From positions 2,175,501 to 2,239,500 of the forward strand of contig NZ_CP118108.1 in assembly GCF_028747985.1 (NCBI RefSeq): a stretch of 64,000 bases of DNA, given 5' to 3'. The notes beneath the pieces are model-generated. The model worked only from the letters and a program-made list of their open reading frames with translations, made no database searches and had not been told where the DNA came from. Shown here piece by piece: positions 32,983 through 40,878 of the stretch. The stretch's first letter is position 1, and each line of letters opens with the position of its first letter. The translations under genes were made by a program, and so were the position numbers. This DNA comes from Paenibacillus urinalis (GTDB lineage Bacteria; Bacillota; Bacilli; Paenibacillales; Paenibacillaceae).

Positions 32983-34063
32983 GTACGGTTTAAAAAGAGT
33001 GATTAATGCAAGCGGCAGAATGAGCATTCTGGGTGTATCCGCACCGACGGACTCCGTTATGGAAGCGATGAAGCAAGGTGGACAGCAGTACGTTGAAATC
33101 AGCGATCTAACGAACAAGGCAGGAGAGCATATTGCAAGCCTGCTCGGTGCTGAGGCGGCCGCTATCGTCAATTCGGCTTCAAGCGGTATCGCGCTGTCGG
33201 TGGCAGCTATGGTAACGCAGGGGAATCGGGGGTTAAGTCTCAAGCTCCATCAAGAGACGATCAGCAAAAATGAAATCGTGATGCTGAAGGGCCACAACGT
33301 TCAATATGGAGCACCTGTAGAGACGATGATCTATTTGGGCGGAGGCAAGCTGGTAGAGGCCGGATATGCAAACGAAGGCAAGCAGGAGCATCTGGCGGAT
33401 GCGATTACAGAGCGAACGGCGGCAATTCTCTATGTGAAATCACACCATAGTGTTCAGAAGAATATGATCTCTGCTGCGGAAGCATGGGAGGTAGCAAGAG
33501 AGCACCAGGTCCCTCTTATAATAGATGCGGCAGCGGAGGAGGATCTAAAGAGCTATATATCCATTTCTGACCTCGTAATTTATAGCGGCTCCAAAGCAAT
33601 TGAGGGCCCTACTTCCGGTATCGTGGCGGGCAAAAGTAAATATATTGAATGGCTTAAAGTACAGCTGCACGGAATCGGCAGAAGTATGAAAGTAGGCAAG
33701 GAATCCTCATTCGGGCTGCTGCAGGCGCTGGATGAATATGGGGTCAAACAGGATCGAAGTGAAGAAGAGAAACAATCCTTAATGGAGCTTGCCGCATTAT
33801 CTGAACTCGCAGGCATCGAAATGAGCATCGTACAGGATGAGGCTGGAAGGCTTATTTATCGGGGGCGAATCAAGGTGAATGCGGAAGAAGCCGGAATCAA
33901 TGCCGTACAAATGGCAGAGAAGCTCCGTACAGGAGATATTGCCATCTATACCCGTGATTACGGTGTGAAGCAGGGATATTTTGATATTGATCCACGGTCA
34001 CTTAAGGCAGACGATATGACGGTTATTATTGATCGAATTACGGAAATCATTAAGGGAGGCTGA
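32960..34063 (+). CDS. dgaE: DgaE-type PLP-dependent D-glucosaminate-6-phosphate ammonia lyase, 367 aa
   Basis: SelA-related, fold-type-I PLP enzyme. GSKAIEGPTSG (about residues 211-221) holds the Schiff-base lysine, and SASSGIALSVAAM and PLIIDAAAEEDL (cofactor Asp) are conserved. In Salmonella, DgaE deaminates D-glucosaminate 6-phosphate to 2-keto-3-deoxygluconate 6-phosphate. The GTG start overlaps the amidohydrolase gene by 23 nt and has AGGAG 8 nt upstream, so translation is coupled. The aldolase follows 6 nt later. Family assignment is firm; the exact substrate may differ. Confidence 0.87.
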   Translation: MNTSILHKYGLKRVINASGRMSILGVSAPTDSVMEAMKQGGQQYVEISDLTNKAGEHIASLLGAEAAAIVNSASSGIALSVAAMVTQGNRGLSLKLHQETISKNEIVMLKGHNVQYGAPVETMIYLGGGKLVEAGYANEGKQEHLADAITERTAAILYVKSHHSVQKNMISAAEAWEVAREHQVPLIIDAAAEEDLKSYISISDLVIYSGSKAIEGPTSGIVAGKSKYIEWLKVQLHGIGRSMKVGKESSFGLLQALDEYGVKQDRSEEEKQSLMELAALSELAGIEMSIVQDEAGRLIYRGRIKVNAEEAGINAVQMAEKLRTGDIAIYTRDYGVKQGYFDIDPRSLKADDMTVIIDRITEIIKGG

Positions 34064-34069
34064 ATAGAA

Positions 34070-34831
34070 ATGAGCAAAATGGCGGAGCGATTATATAAAG
34101 GCCGTGCAGCACTGAACGTCCTGGCCGGGAGTGTAAGCAATGCAAAGGACATATTTGAAGCGGCGGAAGGTTATGTGCTGATCGGTGTATTATCCAAGAA
34201 TTATCCGGATGCCGTGTCAGCTGCAGAAGCAATGCAGAGCTATGGCGAGGGTTGTGCGGATGCCATATCGATCGGACTTGGAGCAGGAGATCCAAGACAG
34301 TCAGAGGTCGTTAGCGAAATTGCAAAACATTATGCAGGTTCCCACATTAATCAGGTGTTTACTGGAGTTGGAGCGACTCGTGCCAATCTAAGCGGTAAGG
34401 ACAGCTGGATTAACAGCCTCGTTTCTCCATGCGGCAAGCCTGGCTTCGTGAATATGTCTACCGGACCATCCAGTTCTATGCTGGCTGAAAAAGCTATCGT
34501 GCCCGTTGAAGCGGCAATCGCGCTTGTGGCAGATATGGGAGGGAACGCGCTGAAGTATTTTCCGATGAACGGCCTTGAGACAAGAGAAGAATTCCTAGCA
34601 GTCGCTAAGGCCTGTGCCAAGGCGAACTTTGCTCTCGAACCAACCGGAGGCATCGACAAGGACAATTTCAGAGATATCCTTCGGCTTGCTCTGGATGCAG
34701 GAGTTCCGCAAGTCATACCGCATGTGTACTCCTCTATTATTGATAAGGAAACAGGCTTAACTAATATCCAAGACGTACTTGAATTGACTCAAATTCTGAA
34801 GTACGAGGTGGATGCCCATGAAGGCACATAA
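34070..34831 (+). CDS. dgaF: DgaF-type 2-keto-3-deoxy-phosphogluconate aldolase, 253 aa
   Basis: Family of aldolases (EF_0839/DgaF) that cleave 2-keto-3-deoxy-6-phosphogluconate to pyruvate and glyceraldehyde 3-phosphate. The probable Schiff-base Lys is in NALKYFPMNG (about residue 162). EPTGGIDKDNFRDILRLAL and PQVIPHVYSS are typical. It is longer than the Eda type and follows DgaE by 6 nt, with GGGAGG before its ATG. Its end overlaps the kinase start by 14 nt. Together the genes take an amino-sugar acid into central metabolism. Confidence 0.87.
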   Translation: MSKMAERLYKGRAALNVLAGSVSNAKDIFEAAEGYVLIGVLSKNYPDAVSAAEAMQSYGEGCADAISIGLGAGDPRQSEVVSEIAKHYAGSHINQVFTGVGATRANLSGKDSWINSLVSPCGKPGFVNMSTGPSSSMLAEKAIVPVEAAIALVADMGGNALKYFPMNGLETREEFLAVAKACAKANFALEPTGGIDKDNFRDILRLALDAGVPQVIPHVYSSIIDKETGLTNIQDVLELTQILKYEVDAHEGT

Positions 34832-35840
34832 GCGAATTACTGCTTTTGGTGAAGTGATGATGCGGCTCTCCGTCCCGAATTACGAGACATTGTCACAATC
34901 CAGGTCACTGACTTATGCCTTTACAGGAACAGGCGTTAACATCGCAACAGCAATGGCTCGCTTAGGGCATGAAGCCTCCATAGCTACCACCGTCCCGGAC
35001 AATTCCCTAGGAGATGCGGCTGCAGCTTCGCTTCGGGCCTTAGAACTGAATACACGCTTTGTACGTGCAGAGGGCAGCATCCTTGGAAGCTATTTTCTGG
35101 AATCCGGATATGGGGCCAGACCAACGAGAGTAACCTATGGGAGCCGGAAGAACAGCAGCTTTAACAGCACAGCCAAAGAGGCTTATAACACAATGCCGAT
35201 CGCTCAAAATACGGATTACTTGCATTTATGCGGTATTGGTCTGGCCATGAATGCGAATGTACGATATCAAATGAAGTCACTTGCAGAACAGGTCAAATCG
35301 GCAGGCGGGAAAATTGTGTTTGACTGTAATTACAGGAGCACACTGTGGGATGAAGAAGAACGCAGGCATGCCAAATCGTATTACGAGGAAATGCTGCATC
35401 TTGCAGATATTGTCATGATGAATGAGCGGGATGCCATATATCTGCTGGGATATAAGTCCAGCAATGAGGGGCGCACCGAGCAGCTTCAGGAGCTTATTCC
35501 TATGATCGCGTCCAAATATGCAATAAACATGATAGCAGGCACGCAGCGGGTGGTTCGTCCAGATCATCATCATTCGATTACGGGATTTATGTATAAGGAT
35601 GATATGATGAAGCTGGGAAGAACGATGAATACTGCTGTTCTGGACCGGGTCGGTGCAGGTGATGCATACACAGCGGGTATTATACATGGTGATATTAATG
35701 GCTATGATGCTGAGTACGCGGTTCAGTTCGCCACAGCAGCGTCTATTCTGGCTCATACCGTGCCGGGCGATACAGCGGCTATATCCGAGCAGGATATCGT
35801 AAAGGCAATGAATGAGCTTGCATCAGATATTGAAAGGTAG
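34818..35840 (+). CDS. PfkB-family sugar kinase (2-keto-3-deoxygluconate kinase-like), 340 aa
   Basis: Ribokinase-fold kinase. GTGVNIATAMARLGHE (about residues 37-52) is the first PfkB signature region, and DRVGAGDAYTAGI (about 275-287) is the ATP/anion-hole motif with catalytic Asp. ATG 34818 has GAGGTGG 6 nt before it, so it is preferred over ATG 34812. It is translationally coupled to the aldolase gene. In the Salmonella dga operon the substrate enters through a PTS and is phosphorylated on import. Here there is no PTS, and a kinase takes its place, which suggests that the phosphate is added in the cytosol. Confidence 0.87.
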   Translation: MKAHKRITAFGEVMMRLSVPNYETLSQSRSLTYAFTGTGVNIATAMARLGHEASIATTVPDNSLGDAAAASLRALELNTRFVRAEGSILGSYFLESGYGARPTRVTYGSRKNSSFNSTAKEAYNTMPIAQNTDYLHLCGIGLAMNANVRYQMKSLAEQVKSAGGKIVFDCNYRSTLWDEEERRHAKSYYEEMLHLADIVMMNERDAIYLLGYKSSNEGRTEQLQELIPMIASKYAINMIAGTQRVVRPDHHHSITGFMYKDDMMKLGRTMNTAVLDRVGAGDAYTAGIIHGDINGYDAEYAVQFATAASILAHTVPGDTAAISEQDIVKAMNELASDIER

Positions 35841-36565
35841 TGATATTTGTGTCCTTGTCAAGAAAGAAAGGACCGCTCTATTTGCAGCTGAAAAAGATCA
35901 TCCGAGATCGGATTGTGCATGGCCAATACCCGGTTGGTACCTTGATCCCTTCAGAGCCCCAGCTGGAGCAGGAATTTGCGGTAAGCAAAATGACCGTGAG
36001 AAATGCAATTAAGGAGCTGCAGCAGGAAGGATACGTGTTAAAGCAGAGCGGTGTAGGGACAACGGTTCAACGAAACAGCGTTGCGCCTCAACTATCGAAG
36101 GGCAAGCAGTTTACGGAGATCTTGGTTGAGCAAGGGGAAACGATATATAAACGGCTGGTTGGCAAGAAGATGGAGCAGAATAGTCCGGACAGCAAAGCTC
36201 ATGCGCTGTTTGGGGATCACTGCTTGTGCCTCGAGCGCTTGTACCTGTTAAATGACCAGCCCTTTATCTATTACGAGCATAGATTGCCGCTTGGTCTTGC
36301 TGAGGCAGAGGACTGGAATGTTGGAGATGAATTTTCTTTATACGAATGGTTAGAGGATCATCATTTAGTAGCCGAGCAGTACCGTGATCAATTCACGGTA
36401 GCGCCGTTATCTGCACGCATCGCCAGTGAACTGGGCATGTCCGAAGGAGACGTTGTGCTTAGACGACAACGGTTCGCGTACACGGAAGATGGCCGTGCTG
36501 TGGAGTGGAGTATCGGATATTACAACACGATGCTAAGTCCCTACATCGTGAATTATCAACTCTAA
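35840..36565 (+). CDS. GntR/HutC-family regulator with UTRA ligand domain, 241 aa
   Basis: Winged HTH at residues about 8-75 (PLYLQLKKIIRDRIVHGQYP, then FAVSKMTVRNAIKELQQEGY) and a C-terminal UTRA domain (about 90-238) that binds sugar-phosphate-like ligands. The GTG at 35840 overlaps the kinase stop codon; GTG 35849, with GAAAGG 11 nt before it, is an equally good start. As last gene of the dga-type operon it most likely represses the operon until the substrate appears. The operator was not identified. Confidence 0.88.
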   Translation: MIFVSLSRKKGPLYLQLKKIIRDRIVHGQYPVGTLIPSEPQLEQEFAVSKMTVRNAIKELQQEGYVLKQSGVGTTVQRNSVAPQLSKGKQFTEILVEQGETIYKRLVGKKMEQNSPDSKAHALFGDHCLCLERLYLLNDQPFIYYEHRLPLGLAEAEDWNVGDEFSLYEWLEDHHLVAEQYRDQFTVAPLSARIASELGMSEGDVVLRRQRFAYTEDGRAVEWSIGYYNTMLSPYIVNYQL

Positions 36566-36632
36566 CATGGTATTTTTCATCCGGTTTATGATAAGATGAC
36601 GTATATCTTTACACTAGAAAACAGGTGAAAAA

Positions 36633-37673
36633 ATGCGGAACAAAGTTACGATGCAGCAAATTGCTGATGCAGCAGGCGTCTCCAAGTTTGCCGTCTCCAG
36701 AGCTTTGACTGGTAAGAGCGGAGTAAGTGAGACAACACGGGAAATGATTATACGCACAGCTGGACAGCTTGGTTACTTCAAGAATGCTGCGGGACTTAGC
36801 AAGTCAGCAAATGGTGAATCACTCAAAGAACAATTTATAACCGATAACCGTAAAGGAATCGGAACGATCGTTGTACTTTTTCCGAACATCCGATATCAGA
36901 ACATGGATTCACTCTATTGGGGACCTGTATTTGAAGGGATCTCAGCGCGGCTAAATGAGATGGGTCATGATATCTTGACACTGACAGAACCTTCTTCAGA
37001 GAAGATTTTTTCCTTGCTGAATCCGGATGCAATTCAAGGGATTATTACCGTAGGAACCGTGTCAGTCTCTCTGCTGCTGGAATTTCAAAGACTTCAAATT
37101 CCTGTCGTGATGGTAGATCATATTGAACCGGTATTCCACTGTGATACGATATTCAGCGATAATATTACACTGATGCGGGAAATGATGAATGGCCTGATCG
37201 GCAGAGGCTATCGAGAATTCCAATTTGTTGGTAATATCAAGGAAGCCCCGAGCTTCATGGACCGGTGGACTGCCTATCGTATGGCACTGGACGAGCACGG
37301 GATTGAATGTCCGCAGAAGGAGTCACTGCTCGGATATCAGGAGGATATGGACATGATCCAATCGATCCATGAGATCCCATCGGAGGAATTACCTGAAGTA
37401 TTTGTATGTGTGAATGATATTACTGCACGTTTTGTCATTGAGGAGTTACATAAGTCAGGACGTTCTGTACCGGATCGCTGTTCGGTGACGGGTTTCGATA
37501 ATGTGGAATCTGATCAGCCGATACTGGCAACCGTCGATGTAAACAAAGCTCTTCTAGGCAAGAGAGCGGTTGATCAGTTGATATGGAGGCTGGCTCATCC
37601 CGAATCCCCATATGAGAGGCTCTTGATCCAGGCTGATCTTATCTATAGAGACCATTATGCAGTAACAAGATAA
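36633..37673 (+). CDS. LacI-family transcriptional regulator, first of two tandem paralogues, 346 aa
   Basis: N-terminal LacI HTH (VTMQQIADAAGVSKFAVSRA, residues 5-24) and hinge, then a periplasmic-binding-like effector domain. The linker after residue 53 is unusually long and charged, without the normal short hinge helix. It is clearly related to the next gene (about half of the residues look alike: SLYWGPVFEGI / SAYWGPILEGV, FQFVGN in both). The pair stands just before the mannan-type sugar locus, so both are likely regulators of it. No terminator precedes it, so it could be read with the GntR gene 67 nt upstream. Confidence 0.9.
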   Translation: MRNKVTMQQIADAAGVSKFAVSRALTGKSGVSETTREMIIRTAGQLGYFKNAAGLSKSANGESLKEQFITDNRKGIGTIVVLFPNIRYQNMDSLYWGPVFEGISARLNEMGHDILTLTEPSSEKIFSLLNPDAIQGIITVGTVSVSLLLEFQRLQIPVVMVDHIEPVFHCDTIFSDNITLMREMMNGLIGRGYREFQFVGNIKEAPSFMDRWTAYRMALDEHGIECPQKESLLGYQEDMDMIQSIHEIPSEELPEVFVCVNDITARFVIEELHKSGRSVPDRCSVTGFDNVESDQPILATVDVNKALLGKRAVDQLIWRLAHPESPYERLLIQADLIYRDHYAVTR

Positions 37674-37685
37674 AGATGATATTTG

Positions 37686-37735
37686 GCATATCCCTGCGTT
37701 AACCTTTTTTGGTTGAGAGAGATATGCTTTTTTTC
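37686..37735 (+). terminator. Terminator between the two LacI genes
   Basis: GCATATC and GATATGC close a longer imperfect stem, followed by seven T. Confidence 0.7.
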
Positions 37736-37755
37736 ATAGATATTTATTTGGAATT

Positions 37756-37790
37756 TTGTTTTGTTATGGTTTGTTATGAAAATTGAATAA
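37756..37790. promoter_or_regulatory. TTGTTATG direct repeats upstream of the second LacI gene
   Basis: TTGTTATG occurs at 37761-37768 and again at 37771-37778, exactly one helical turn apart, followed by AAAATTGAATAA. The complement of 37756-37767 is ATAACAAAACAA, which occurs again on the plus strand at 52428-52439 before the beta-mannosidase gene. Probable operator array, perhaps autoregulatory. Confidence 0.55.
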
Positions 37791-37869
37791 CTTTTTTGTT
37801 TGGTTTAGGTCGATATTATGCTAATATAGAGCAGAAGTAGATACTGCAGACGGAAGCATAGGTGATAGC

Positions 37870-38940
37870 ATGCGTAAAAAGGTTACCATTCAGCAAATTG
37901 CCAACCAGGCAGGTGTATCCAAATTTTCGGTTTCACGTACTTTGACTGGCAAACCAGGTGTCAGCGAGCGGACACGTGAGTTAATCGTACATGTGGCAGA
38001 ACAGCTTGGTTATTACAATCACATGCCAATCTCTGTTTCCGACAGTTCCGCAGCTAGATCAGGAGACGCTGGCCAGATCAATAAAGAAACGAGAAACCGA
38101 GGTACGATTCTCGTTCTTTTTCCGAATGTTAGGTTTCAAAATTATGATTCAGCCTACTGGGGACCCATTCTGGAGGGAGTAACAACCCAGCTTAATGAAT
38201 ACGGACTCGACATCCTGACGGTTACCGAGCCGTCCCATGATAATTTATTCTCGCTCCTTAATCCAGAGGCAATAAGAGGCACAATAACGGTGGGAGCGGT
38301 CTCATCCGCAAGTTTATTTGATCTGCACAAGCTGGGTATTCCGGTTGTCATGATTGATCACATGGATGCGTCGTTATGCTGTGATATGATATTCACGGAT
38401 AATCAGACAAGTATGCGAGAATTGATGCAGCTTCTAGTAACTAAGGGATTTAGAAGCTTTCAGTTTGTAGGCAATAAGACAGAGGCTTACAGCTTTTTTG
38501 AACGCTGGACCGTATTTCGGCTCGTGCTTGAACAATTTGGTATTGCATGTAATCAGAATGAAATGCTCCTCAAGGGAACTTTCGAGGATATAGGGCAGGC
38601 TTTGACAGACATGCAAGGTACACTGCCTGAAGTGTTCGTGTGTATGAATGATGCAACAGCGCTGGATCTGATTGAACAGCTTAGCAGACATGGGATCAAG
38701 ACTCCGGATGAGTGCTTGGTTACGGGATTTGATCATATCAATGATCTTCATAGCATTTCTGTAACCGTGCATGTGAATAAGAAAATGCTCGGCATGAGAG
38801 CAGTAGATCAAATGCTGTGGCGAATTGCCAATCCGGAGGCGCCGATGGAGAAGAAGCAGCTGGCTGCAGAATTGGTTATACGGAATCAGCTAAGCGTACC
38901 AACAAGAGGGAACGAAGAAGCAGCAATCAGCAATAACTAG
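37870..38940 (+). CDS. LacI-family transcriptional regulator, second paralogue, 356 aa
   Basis: LacI HTH at the N-terminus (VTIQQIANQAGVSKFSVSRT, residues 4-23), long charged linker (about 55-75), then effector domain with AYWGPILEGV, FQFVGN and EVFVCMNDATALDLIEQL. It has arisen by duplication with its neighbour at 36633. It has its own upstream region with TTGTTATG repeats and is closed by a terminator. The first gene of the sugar ABC locus begins 376 nt downstream. Two paralogues may answer to different oligosaccharides; that is inference. Confidence 0.9.
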   Translation: MRKKVTIQQIANQAGVSKFSVSRTLTGKPGVSERTRELIVHVAEQLGYYNHMPISVSDSSAARSGDAGQINKETRNRGTILVLFPNVRFQNYDSAYWGPILEGVTTQLNEYGLDILTVTEPSHDNLFSLLNPEAIRGTITVGAVSSASLFDLHKLGIPVVMIDHMDASLCCDMIFTDNQTSMRELMQLLVTKGFRSFQFVGNKTEAYSFFERWTVFRLVLEQFGIACNQNEMLLKGTFEDIGQALTDMQGTLPEVFVCMNDATALDLIEQLSRHGIKTPDECLVTGFDHINDLHSISVTVHVNKKMLGMRAVDQMLWRIANPEAPMEKKQLAAELVIRNQLSVPTRGNEEAAISNN

Positions 38941-38979
38941 CAGCAAATGATGCTAAAACTTGAAATGAATGAATACATA

Positions 38980-39018
38980 AGCTGTACTGATGGAACTTCC
39001 ATTAGGACGGCTTTTTTT
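38980..39018 (+). terminator. Rho-independent terminator after the second LacI gene
   Basis: AGCTGTACTGATGGAA pairs with TTCCATTAGGACGGCT (G-T pairs and one mismatch), followed by seven T. Confidence 0.8.
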
Positions 39019-39132
39019 GGTTCTGTTCAGGCGGGTGCACCTCGTTTTGCAACAGCAAAGAAGCAACTCATATATCCATCATATTCAGCATAAAATATAA
39101 AAAACAATCATCCAAAATAAAATAACTTAAAA

Positions 39133-39147
39133 ATAACAAAAATTGAA
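39133..39147. promoter_or_regulatory. ATAACAAAA-ATTGAA element before the binding-protein gene
   Basis: Matches the element at 52428-52444 (ATAACAAAACAATTGAA) apart from two extra bases there, and overlaps in sequence with the repeats at 37756-37790. It sits 16 nt upstream of the candidate -35 box. Confidence 0.5.
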
Positions 39148-39162
39148 TAAAATAAAAAAAGT

Positions 39163-39192
39163 TTGACTGAAATTACCAGATAGTGTTATTGT
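39163..39192 (+). promoter_or_regulatory. Candidate sigma-A promoter of the sugar ABC locus
   Basis: TTGACT (39163-39168), 18-nt spacer, TATTGT (39187-39192). Confidence 0.5.
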
Positions 39193-39316
39193 TGTTTTGT
39201 AAATTGATTGCATTAACATAACGGGTGGTGGTCATTTATAGCATGACACAGCAGACACGTCAGACAGCGCATGCAGACAGCAAACTTGTTGAATCCAAAG
39301 GGGAGGGTAATTTTCA

Positions 39317-40741
39317 ATGAGAAAAATGAAAGCGCTTTTAAGTTTGTTGATGGTGTTTACGTTCATCTTTTTGGCAGCGTGTTCTGGAGGTGCTGACACA
39401 CCAGCAGCTGCTCCAGAGACAACTCCAGAAACGAATACCGAAGCTTCAGGTGGTAATGATACGGAACCAGCTGCCGAGACGGAAACCGAAAATACGGAAG
39501 AGGCAGTTGCCGAAGACGTTCCCGATTTAGGCGGAAGAGTCATTAAGCTGTCGTCTTGGTGGGATCTCACTCCGACAGATACAGATGCACAAGGCAAGGC
39601 TTTGGTAGAACAGCTGAAGAAGACAGAAGAGAAGTACAACGTCAAGTTTGAATTCGTTAACATACCTTATGAAGAATACATGGAAAAATTCACAGCCTCT
39701 GTATTGGCGGGAGAGCCTCTCGCTGATATCACTTACCTCGAATACAAAGCAGCACTTCCTGCCATTCAGAAAGGCCAGCTTCACAAAATTTCGGAATTTA
39801 CAACACCAGAATCCAGCATTAACACAGATCAGCGCTTAGCGAATGCGGGCCCCGCATTACTGGGTGAGCAATACGGGTTCTACGGCGGCATGCCAAGTAA
39901 CGGCGGCGTAGGAATCCACTACAACAGAGATTTATTCGAAGAACTGGGACTGCCCGATCTTCAAGAATTATATGACAAAGGTGAATGGACCTGGGATAAG
40001 ATGCTTGAGATCGCGAAGCAGGCCACAAAGGATACAAACAATGATGGAAAAATGGACACTTGGGGCTTCTCCGGCTGGTCCGCTCAGGTCGGACGTAATC
40101 TGATCGTGGCAAATGGCGGCAATACGGTGCTCGATCCAGAAGGAGACGAGACGAAGGCAACGGAAGGTCTCACCGACCCTCGTACGATTGAGGCGATAGA
40201 ATATTTGGCGTCACTATACAACAATAACGTGGTCAAAGTGAAATCAGGAGACAAGTCTCTGTGGGAAGAAACAGACACATTCAAGGACGGCGATATTGCC
40301 ATGTTCCACGCTGCACAATGGCAAATCGGTGATATTAATTTTGAAATCGGTGTCGTTCCTTATCCAATCGGACCACAAGGTAATCCTGAAGTTACCTATG
40401 GAGATACGGCTCTGAATGCTTACTTCATCCCGAAAGGTGTGAAGGATCCGGCACTTGTATATCAGATCTTCGAGGAATTGTACGATGTTCCACAGCTCGA
40501 GGAGTATCCTTCCCAGAACTACTTAGAAAGCCTCTACTCCTACGAAGATGACATCCGCATTATAAGAGAGAACATTACAGGAACTGGCTTGGTATCTCTT
40601 GACGAGGCTTATCCAGAGTATCCATATTACAGCTTCGTTGCTGATGTTCTTGTTGAGAACGCTTCCGTGGCTTCGGCTGCGGAGAAATATAAGCAGCAGG
40701 CTCAGGCTTCGATTGATAAGCTGGAAGCACAAAATAAATAA
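39317..40741 (+). CDS. Sugar ABC transporter substrate-binding lipoprotein, 474 aa
   Basis: Type II signal peptide with lipobox LAAC (Cys at residue 22), a Thr/Glu/Pro-rich linker of some 45 residues, then a family-1 (MalE-like) extracellular binding domain. A Ca-binding EF-hand-like loop, DTNNDGKMD, lies near residues 238-246. GGGGAGGG precedes the ATG. A possible CcpA site, ATGAAAGCGCTTTTA (39326-39340), lies inside codons 4-8, one base from the consensus. Permeases of this locus are several genes downstream. It probably captures manno- or gluco-oligosaccharides, judging by the glycosidases in the locus. Confidence 0.92.
   Translation: MRKMKALLSLLMVFTFIFLAACSGGADTPAAAPETTPETNTEASGGNDTEPAAETETENTEEAVAEDVPDLGGRVIKLSSWWDLTPTDTDAQGKALVEQLKKTEEKYNVKFEFVNIPYEEYMEKFTASVLAGEPLADITYLEYKAALPAIQKGQLHKISEFTTPESSINTDQRLANAGPALLGEQYGFYGGMPSNGGVGIHYNRDLFEELGLPDLQELYDKGEWTWDKMLEIAKQATKDTNNDGKMDTWGFSGWSAQVGRNLIVANGGNTVLDPEGDETKATEGLTDPRTIEAIEYLASLYNNNVVKVKSGDKSLWEETDTFKDGDIAMFHAAQWQIGDINFEIGVVPYPIGPQGNPEVTYGDTALNAYFIPKGVKDPALVYQIFEELYDVPQLEEYPSQNYLESLYSYEDDIRIIRENITGTGLVSLDEAYPEYPYYSFVADVLVENASVASAAEKYKQQAQASIDKLEAQNK
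39326..39340. promoter_or_regulatory. Candidate CcpA cre site at the start of the binding-protein gene
   Basis: ATGAAAGCGCTTTTA fits WTGNAANCGNWWNCA except for one base. Its position just after the start codon would suit a catabolite-repression roadblock. Confidence 0.4.
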
Positions 40742-40878
40742 TTGGTTTATCCATTAGCAGCTTGAAGATGGAGAGGGGCAGGGATATAGGATACACAATG
40801 CCCTGGCCCTCTCTTTATCAAGCTTCGAATGTTAAGGAAATGAACTATGCTGCCTATGGTAGTAGGGAGGCGTGCGAA

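Larger units (their letters stand above)
38941..39316. other. Gene-free AT-rich regulatory region before the sugar ABC locus
   Basis: Contains the terminator of the LacI gene (38980-39018), then an AT-rich stretch with ATAACAAAAATTGAA (39133-39147), a promoter candidate at 39163-39192 and a leader of some 120 nt. No gene or structured RNA is evident. Confidence 0.6.

Noticed and set aside
39232..39663. 143-codon minus-strand frame over the binding-protein start
   Set aside because: It is the complement of the signal peptide and Thr/Glu-rich linker of a confident lipoprotein gene, with Ser/Val low complexity.
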